From DATIXD01 sp035518875 (GTDB lineage: Bacteria; Pseudomonadota; Gammaproteobacteria; Methylococcales; Methylococcaceae), in NCBI GenBank assembly GCA_035518875.1, contig DATIXD010000188.1:1-10196 (forward strand): a stretch of DNA of 10,196 nt, read 5' to 3'. The position numbers were made by a program, and so were the translations under genes. Below are positions 6,447-10,196 of this stretch, in pieces. Within the stretch, counting starts at the first letter, position 1, and every line of letters begins with the position of its first letter. The notes under the pieces are model-generated. The model was not told the origin of the DNA, made no database searches, and saw nothing but the letters and a program-made list of their open reading frames with translations.

Positions 6447-6862
6447 CGATGTTAAATAAGGCACTGCTTTAATGAGGTCTTACTACGAGATGAGTTCCGT
6501 TCGACAAGGAATCGCTACCGCGATGATTTTATTTAGATGTGGGTTCCCGAACCCACGGTTGGGTTACTTTCGCTATGAAAACCATCCTTGGTTTTGACCC
6601 TTGCGGGCCAGCCTTTGGCTGTTCAAATTTGCTCCAGGCAAATTTGTGCGTCGCCAAAAGAAAGTAACCAAAGAAAAGGCGACCTGGTTGCCGCTTTGAT
6701 CCTGCACTCCTCGCTTTCGGCGGGAAGCAGCAGAAGGATCATCCATGACCCTCTGTCGCCGCGCGGAATTCATTCCGCGCCCCTTCGGGTTTTTCCCACC
6801 GAAAGCTCCGGTGCTCGGCGCGGCAAACGGGAAAGAAAAAACGCCCATGCACTCGTATAACA
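6447..6862. repeat. Repeat-filled intergenic stretch between the binding-protein and propeller genes
   Basis: No credible gene is present. The stretch is a run of palindromes: GTGGGTT/AACCCAC (6539-6556), AAAACCA/TGGTTTT (6578-6595), the CAAATTTGC/GCAAATTTG hairpin (6621-6649, also found inverted at 1754-1782) and GCGCGGAAT/ATTCCGCGC (about 6760-6779). On the plus strand 6649-6684 reads RRQKKVTKEKAT, a peptide that I recognise from a dispersed non-coding element annotated as spurious ORFs in many beta- and gammaproteobacteria. The block probably arose by repeat insertion into what was a compact operon. No T-run terminator was found after the binding-protein gene on the minus strand. Confidence 0.6.
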
Positions 6863-8095
6863 TCACTGATTCATATGGCACGGTGTTTCCGGCTGATCGT
6901 AACCTAGCGTATCCAGCTCGCTTTTTGGGTGCAAGAAACCCTCGATGGGCGCAACCGCCACCAGCGAATGGTCAGCCGCCAGCAATACCGGTTGGCGCAA
7001 CTGTCCGTCCCAGCGGCGAAAGGACAGGGGAACACCCTTGAAACCGGCCAGGGCGAATTCATCGCCGAGCATGAATGCCTTGACCTTATCGAATTCCACC
7101 GATTTGCTGCGCGTCGCCGCCTCGCCGATGGCTCTGACGGCCAGCCAGGCGGCGTAATCTTCCTCGCTCATCCAGCGGCCCGCCTGCTCGCGGAAGCGGT
7201 TCTGCAACTGGATCGCGCCCCATTGCTCGTGGGTGTAATGCCAGGCCGTAGGCACCAGACCCTGGGTGCCGGCGACCGGTCGCGGCAGCCAGGTACGGTA
7301 GGACAGATAATCGCCGAAGCTTCCGGTTTCGTCGGCGACAACCAGTACGTCGTATTCGACGCCCTGGGTAAAGACGGGAATTTCCGATTCCGGCGTGCGG
7401 CGCTCGTCGAAAGTATGCTGCCAGGGCTTCTCGGCGGAGATTTTCAGCCCGAAACGTTGCGCTGCCCGCTTGATTGAGGCCGCATAGAGTCCGTCTTGCT
7501 CGGTTGACCCAGTGACCAGGAACAGCTTCTGCCAGCGTTTCTTGGCCAGGTACTGGGCGAGCGCGTCCGCGCGCATGGCGCGACTGGGTAGAAGATGCAG
7601 CACTTTGGACGAACAGGATTCGCCGCGCAAACGATCGTCACTGCTACCCACGTTGTAGATCAGAACGTCCCCGGTATCCGGCAGTTTCGCGAGGGCGGCG
7701 ACAGTTTCAGCGGGCAGATTGACGACGATGTGCCGGTAACCTTCTGCGAGCAGCTGCCGGAATGCCGCGGCGGCATCCGCGTCCGACGGCAGGATGACTT
7801 CCTTCAGCCTATAGCCCTGTTGGGTGAAACGCCCGGTCGTGTTGTTGTCGGCGATTCCGAGGCGCGCTCCCTGGACGCCCCGGTCGGTGATGGTGGGCAG
7901 ATGAAAAGGCTGGATTTGCGGGTTGGCCTGCTCCTGGCTCAGGTAAGCGATCGGCAGCTCGTCTCGTTTGATTGCCGCCTCTTTTGCAACTTCGGTTTTG
8001 ACGGCAGATCTTTTTTTGGCGGGGGCTGCCTGGATGCTGGCCACGGCTACCAGGCAAACAAGGCCGCACAGGAATTTTTGACCGACACCGTTCAT
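6863..8095 (-). CDS. Periplasmic substrate-binding protein of the PQQ-dependent alcohol dehydrogenase-associated ABC system
   Basis: Secreted protein of 410 residues. An N-terminal signal peptide (about residues 1-23, hydrophobic CGLVCLVAVAS, cleavage likely after IQA) is followed by a Lys/Ala-rich linker and a two-lobed periplasmic-binding fold of the branched-chain amino acid (LivJ-like) type. Recognisable parts are LPIAYLSQE (47-55), ARLGIADNNTTGRF (77-90), the GYRHIVVNLPA strand (119-129), KLFLVTGSTEQDGLY (190-204), YDVLVVADETGSFGDYLSYRTW (248-269) and the late block FKGVPLSFRRWDGQLRQPVLL (352-372). The gene set (binding protein, YVTN propeller, ATPase, permease) matches the known PQQ-associated cluster. 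Pairing a LivJ-like binding protein with an ABC-2 permease is typical only of this system. The ATG at 8095 is the first in frame with a signal peptide; its Shine-Dalgarno match is poor. Confidence 0.9.
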   Translation of the reverse strand: MNGVGQKFLCGLVCLVAVASIQAAPAKKRSAVKTEVAKEAAIKRDELPIAYLSQEQANPQIQPFHLPTITDRGVQGARLGIADNNTTGRFTQQGYRLKEVILPSDADAAAAFRQLLAEGYRHIVVNLPAETVAALAKLPDTGDVLIYNVGSSDDRLRGESCSSKVLHLLPSRAMRADALAQYLAKKRWQKLFLVTGSTEQDGLYAASIKRAAQRFGLKISAEKPWQHTFDERRTPESEIPVFTQGVEYDVLVVADETGSFGDYLSYRTWLPRPVAGTQGLVPTAWHYTHEQWGAIQLQNRFREQAGRWMSEEDYAAWLAVRAIGEAATRSKSVEFDKVKAFMLGDEFALAGFKGVPLSFRRWDGQLRQPVLLAADHSLVAVAPIEGFLHPKSELDTLGYDQPETPCHMNQ

Positions 8096-8211
8096 GGCAA
8101 GTCTAAAAGTGCTATCGAAAACATGTATGGGGTTGAGTCGCTTCCTTGGCTGGCTCGTAAGGGGGGGTCGAATTTGCCGGGAAGAATACCCGATTAGACC
8201 TCATCAGGGCG

Positions 8212-8217
8212 AGTATA
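8212..8217 (-). promoter_or_regulatory. Possible -10 element for the leftward operon
   Basis: The minus strand reads TATACT, close to the sigma-70 consensus, about 120 bases before the binding-protein start. The sequence 16-18 bases upstream (TTCAGG or TATTCA) is a poor -35, so an activator or another sigma factor may be needed. Confidence 0.3.
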
Positions 8218-8358
8218 CGAAACGAATCGTCAACCTGAATAACCTACTTGACCGCTAAGTCAATCGCATAAAAGCAAACACTAATATATCTAGGCGTCTG
8301 ATTTGGAAAGGCAAAAATGGCTTGCCCCGTGAGAGCGAATTTTTTCTGCCCAAAGCAG

Positions 8359-8386
8359 TAGACAGAGTTTTTTTTTACGTTAGACT
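8359..8386 (+). promoter_or_regulatory. Possible sigma-70 promoter for the candidate small RNA
   Basis: TAGACA (8359-8364) resembles TTGACA at 5 of 6 positions and TAGACT (8381-8386) resembles TATAAT at 4 of 6, with a 16-base spacer rich in T. Transcription would start near 8393. Confidence 0.3.
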
Positions 8387-8393
8387 TTGCGCC

Positions 8394-8565
8394 AGTTCCA
8401 GGCACGGAGCTGTAGGTCGTCAAAGAGGAGGAGCGCCCGCAAGGGCGAACGCAAAATAACAACAACAACAATAACAACAGTTCCGCTAAGCGTCGCCAGT
8501 TTCCAGGCGACCCGGTAACATAAAAAAATAACAAGAACGAACGCCCGCATGAAGCGGGCTTTTTT
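8394..8565 (+). ncRNA. Candidate structured small RNA of about 170 nt
   Basis: Between a plausible promoter and a strong terminator the plus strand holds three hairpins: CGCCC/GGGCG with a GCAA tetraloop (8434-8447), GTCGCC/GGCGAC with an 8-base loop (8492-8511), and the terminator stem (8543-8559). They are joined by low-structure linkers: an A- and C-rich stretch of AAC repeats at about 8451-8479 and an A-rich stretch at about 8518-8537. The CGCCAGTTCCAGGC block (8390-8403) recurs nearly unchanged in the second hairpin (8494-8508). No credible protein is encoded. I do not recognise an RNA family. It could instead be non-functional debris upstream of a terminator. Confidence 0.35.
8543..8565 (+). 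terminator. Rho-independent terminator
   Basis: GCCCGC (8543-8548) pairs perfectly with GCGGGC (8554-8559) around an ATGAA loop and is followed at once by six T (8560-8565). On the minus strand the stem is followed by a looser T-rich tail, so it may once have terminated the TonB receptor gene as well. Confidence 0.8.
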
Positions 8566-9192
8566 ATGTCCGCGCCCGGGCAAAGAAGGTACCACCCATG
8601 CGGTCCAATCGGGCGATCAGTTCGAATCGAACACGGATCCCCGCTCAGCCGGCAATCGGCGCGCCGGGGCCGGGGAAGCGTTGAGGCTGGCCATCATTGA
8701 AGCAGTTACGGTTCATCACCCCGAAAGTTTCGTACTTGTCGTCGAACACGTTGCGCGCCACGGCGAACAGCTCGAGTTGTTTGGTGACTGCGTAGCGGGT
8801 GTTCAGGTTGACGATCGCGTATTCCTTGATCGGTGCGTGTTGGTTATGATCGTCGCCGCGCGCGAATTGGTCGGAGGCGTATTGCAAATCGCCGCCGCAG
8901 AACCAGCCGTCCAGAATCTCGTATTCTGCGCCCAGCCTTGACAGTCTGTTGGGGAATACCGCGAATGCGGTCGCCCGGCTCGACGCTAACCCGCCCCGAG
9001 GGCGCTGTTGAGCGTGGCGGACGTGCGGTAGGTGGCATCGACGAAGCTTTAGTTGAGGAACCAGTTGAGCCTGTTCCAGCGACCGCTCAGGCCCAACTCG
9101 CCCCCCTGTCGTTGGGTGATACCGACGTTCTGGAAGAAGCCGGTTTGGCTCGAGCCGGCGCTATGGACGGACAGGATGTCGTTGTTCTTCCA
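8564..9192 (-). pseudogene. C-terminal remnant of a TonB-dependent outer-membrane receptor
   Basis: Pieced together over three frames, the minus strand reads as the last part of a TonB-dependent receptor beta-barrel: SVHSAGSSQTGFFQNVG, RWNRLNWFLN, FVDATYRTSATLNSA, PGDRIRGIPQQTVKAG, AEYEILDGWFCGGDLQYASD, VNLNTRYAVTKQLELFAVAR and NVFDDKYETFGV. Such receptors import siderophores, cobalamin or other ligands across the outer membrane. Visible lesions are a TAA at 9049-9051 where a Tyr codon is expected (WFLN-stop-SFVD), a frameshift near 8985-9000, a one-base insertion in the CCC at 8931-8933, and a TGA at 8645-8647 where Trp is expected. That last one removes the final AGIRVRF strand needed for barrel insertion. 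The plug and most of the barrel are missing upstream; homology stops abruptly at about 9190, where an FHA-protein remnant begins. Confidence 0.85.
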
Positions 9193-9847
9193 TGGTGGTT
9201 AACTTATTCTCGACATGCTGTTTTACCGTGCGGATCGCCTGCTCCTTCCCCCCGTTTGCTCATTAAAACCGCAACCGCAATCCCAGTCTAGCGCGACCAC
9301 ACCGAGCAAGACGGCGGCAACGCTGATCGGGTACTTGCGCGTTGTGACTTCGGTCTCGGCGATCAGGCGCTCGACGGTGGCGCGGCCGACCGTGGTGGCG
9401 GGTTTGGAGGATCGCATCTGGGGGTAACATTACGGGTTCCATTCTCTACTCGCGGGTCCGCGGTGGGGCGGCGCTTTCGGGATCGGCAATGATCCGGGTC
9501 GAACGGAGAAGATTTTCTGGACGCGGTTCCATATCCAGCACCAGTTCCGGCCCGCTCAAACCCTGCTGAATCCCCCCGGCTCGATGCGGGTGGCGCCGAC
9601 AGTCCGGGCGCGGTTGACGTAAATGCCGCTGTGGCTGTTCAGGTCGGTAAGGGTGAATCGGGTTTTGTCGCTCGGGTTTTGGCTGATGCGAGCATATTGG
9701 CGGCGGACCCCATCGTTCCGTTCGGTATCGAATCGGAAGTTAGCCGCCTCATCTCTTCCAAACAGAATTTCCTTGTGTCATCCAGGAGGAGGATTTCGAC
9801 TTGGTTCCTTTCAAGCGACCAAAATCACGGTTGACGATGTGTTCCAT
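9193..9847 (-). pseudogene. Frameshifted FHA-domain membrane protein
   Basis: An ATG at 9847 has a good ribosome-binding site (GAGGAG, 9854-9859) and begins MEHIVNRDFGRLKG. After single-base losses near 9807 and 9765 the frame continues through FGRDEAANFRFD, YARISQNPSDKTRF and TLTDLNSHSGIYVNRAR (9762-9574). This is a clear forkhead-associated domain with the GR, S/R-x-x-A-R-I and LNSxxGxYVN landmarks; FHA domains bind phosphothreonine peptides. Another shift at 9571-9573 leads to GPELVLDMEPRPENLL and a TAG at 9446-9448. A further frame (from 9417) encodes RATVERLIAETEVTTRKYP followed by a hydrophobic segment ISVAAVLLGVVAL, likely a membrane helix, then after one more shift EQAIRTVKQHVENKL. 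The layout (FHA, linker, one membrane helix, charged tail) suggests a membrane-anchored FHA protein whose C-terminal domain is lost. The full-length family is not identified. Confidence 0.7.
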
Positions 9848-9853
9848 AGCGAC

Positions 9854-9859
9854 TCCTCT
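9854..9859 (-). promoter_or_regulatory. Ribosome-binding site of the FHA pseudogene
   Basis: The minus strand reads GAGGAG with the ATG 6 bases further on. It fixes the original N-terminus of the broken FHA gene at 9847. Confidence 0.6.
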
Positions 9860-9871
9860 CGCGCTTGACGG

Positions 9872-10196
9872 TCATGGCGTCGTGTAATGAGCGACCGATC
9901 GGTTGGCCACGGCGGCTCCGTTGCCTTCGCCCAGACGCAGCCCCAAACTCAGGGCTACGGCCTGTGCGAAGACTCGGACGTGCGAGAGGCTCTCAGGGCG
10001 TATCGCAAGCTTGTCCGGCTGCGCTTCGGCCGGCGAGGGCCAGCATGACGTGGACAATGGCGGCTGCGCCGACGTACAGCGCCATGCCTTCCAGCGCCTG
10101 CGGGAAGTACAGCGCCAGCCGGGTGCCGAACTCGGCGAGACCGGTCTCGGCGAAACGCCCGGAGAAGAAATAGAATCCGCCGCTTGACAGCAGCTC
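9872..10196 (-). pseudogene. Broken fragment with a possible CobT-like C-terminus, entering from the right edge
   Basis: Two minus-strand frames make up this fragment. One is open from the window edge to a TGA at 9993-9995 and encodes 67 residues, including FYFFSGRFAETGLAEFGTRL and a hydrophobic stretch ALYVGAAAIVHVMLALAG; I do not recognise it. The other runs from about 10040 to a stop at 9872 and contains SLGLRLGEGNGAAVA. That resembles the conserved LGLRLGEGxGAALA motif near the C-terminus of CobT, the nicotinate-nucleotide:dimethylbenzimidazole phosphoribosyltransferase of cobalamin synthesis. A one-base shift near 10030-10040 would join the frames into one protein, but the first half does not look like CobT to me, so they could be unrelated debris. 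The CobT-like part stops about 12 residues after the motif, shorter than the family. Confidence 0.35.

Larger units (their letters stand above)
8096..8393. other. Intergenic region upstream of the binding-protein gene
   Basis: No gene is seen. It is more AT-rich than its surroundings. It holds a possible minus-strand -10 box (8212-8217), a short inverted repeat TTGAC/GTCAA (8248-8252 and 8259-8263) that could be an operator, a CTGC/GCAG hairpin (8346-8358), and a run of nine T at about 8368-8376 within a candidate plus-strand promoter. Confidence 0.5.

Noticed and set aside
6745..7041. Plus-strand frame encoding EFIPRPFGFFPPKAP
   Set aside because: It starts in the dispersed repeat block and runs antisense into the binding-protein gene; it is a repeat-derived peptide without a ribosome-binding site.
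8244..8595. Minus-strand open frames with poly-Leu or poly-Val runs
   Set aside because: The hydrophobic runs come from translating the AAC-repeat linker; there is no ribosome-binding site or domain.
9865..10187. Plus-strand open frames at the right edge
   Set aside because: Arg/Pro/Ala-rich low-information translations opposite the minus-strand fragments, which show better protein-like sequence.

Overview
The window is GC-rich proteobacterial DNA. Genes for an ABC system tied to PQQ-dependent alcohol oxidation, dispersed palindromic repeats of gammaproteobacterial type and a dTDP-rhamnose operon together suggest a gammaproteobacterium, quite possibly a methanotroph or other methylotroph. 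The lineage is an inference; no methanol or methane oxidation gene lies in the window.

All intact genes are read leftwards (minus strand). From right to left they are: a periplasmic substrate-binding protein (8095-6863); a 470-bp gap full of palindromic repeats; a secreted YVTN beta-propeller (6392-5433); an ABC ATPase (5436-4693); an ABC-2 permease (4696-3893); then rfbB/rmlB (3890-2817), rfbA/rmlA (2814-1924), a 208-bp repeat-filled gap, rfbC/rmlC (1715-1152) and rfbD/rmlD (1155-241). Between the propeller and rfbA the genes overlap by 4 bases or are 2 bases apart, so the PQQ-associated transporter genes and the rhamnose genes look like one translationally coupled transcription unit. The four Rml enzymes make dTDP-L-rhamnose from glucose-1-phosphate; the ABC genes match the set repeatedly found with PQQ alcohol dehydrogenases (Ped-type).

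At the left edge (2-187, plus strand) is the tail of a second rmlD, convergent with the first. The two copies share 134 of 135 bases as an inverted repeat and then diverge abruptly, which suggests gene conversion. Both copies end inside a dispersed GTAGGTTGGGTTAG-type repeat that supplies their last residues and stop codon; the rmlA stop codon also lies in a repeat (a 31-bp direct repeat).

The right-hand 2 kb differs. From 8096 to 8563 there is no gene, but the plus strand has a plausible promoter, three hairpins separated by AAC-rich linkers, and a strong terminator: a candidate small RNA of about 170 nt. From 8564 to the window end the minus strand is a gene graveyard: the C-terminal part of a TonB-dependent receptor (two nonsense codons, two frameshifts), an FHA-domain membrane protein with an intact ribosome-binding site but several frameshifts, and a broken fragment with a possible CobT-like end.
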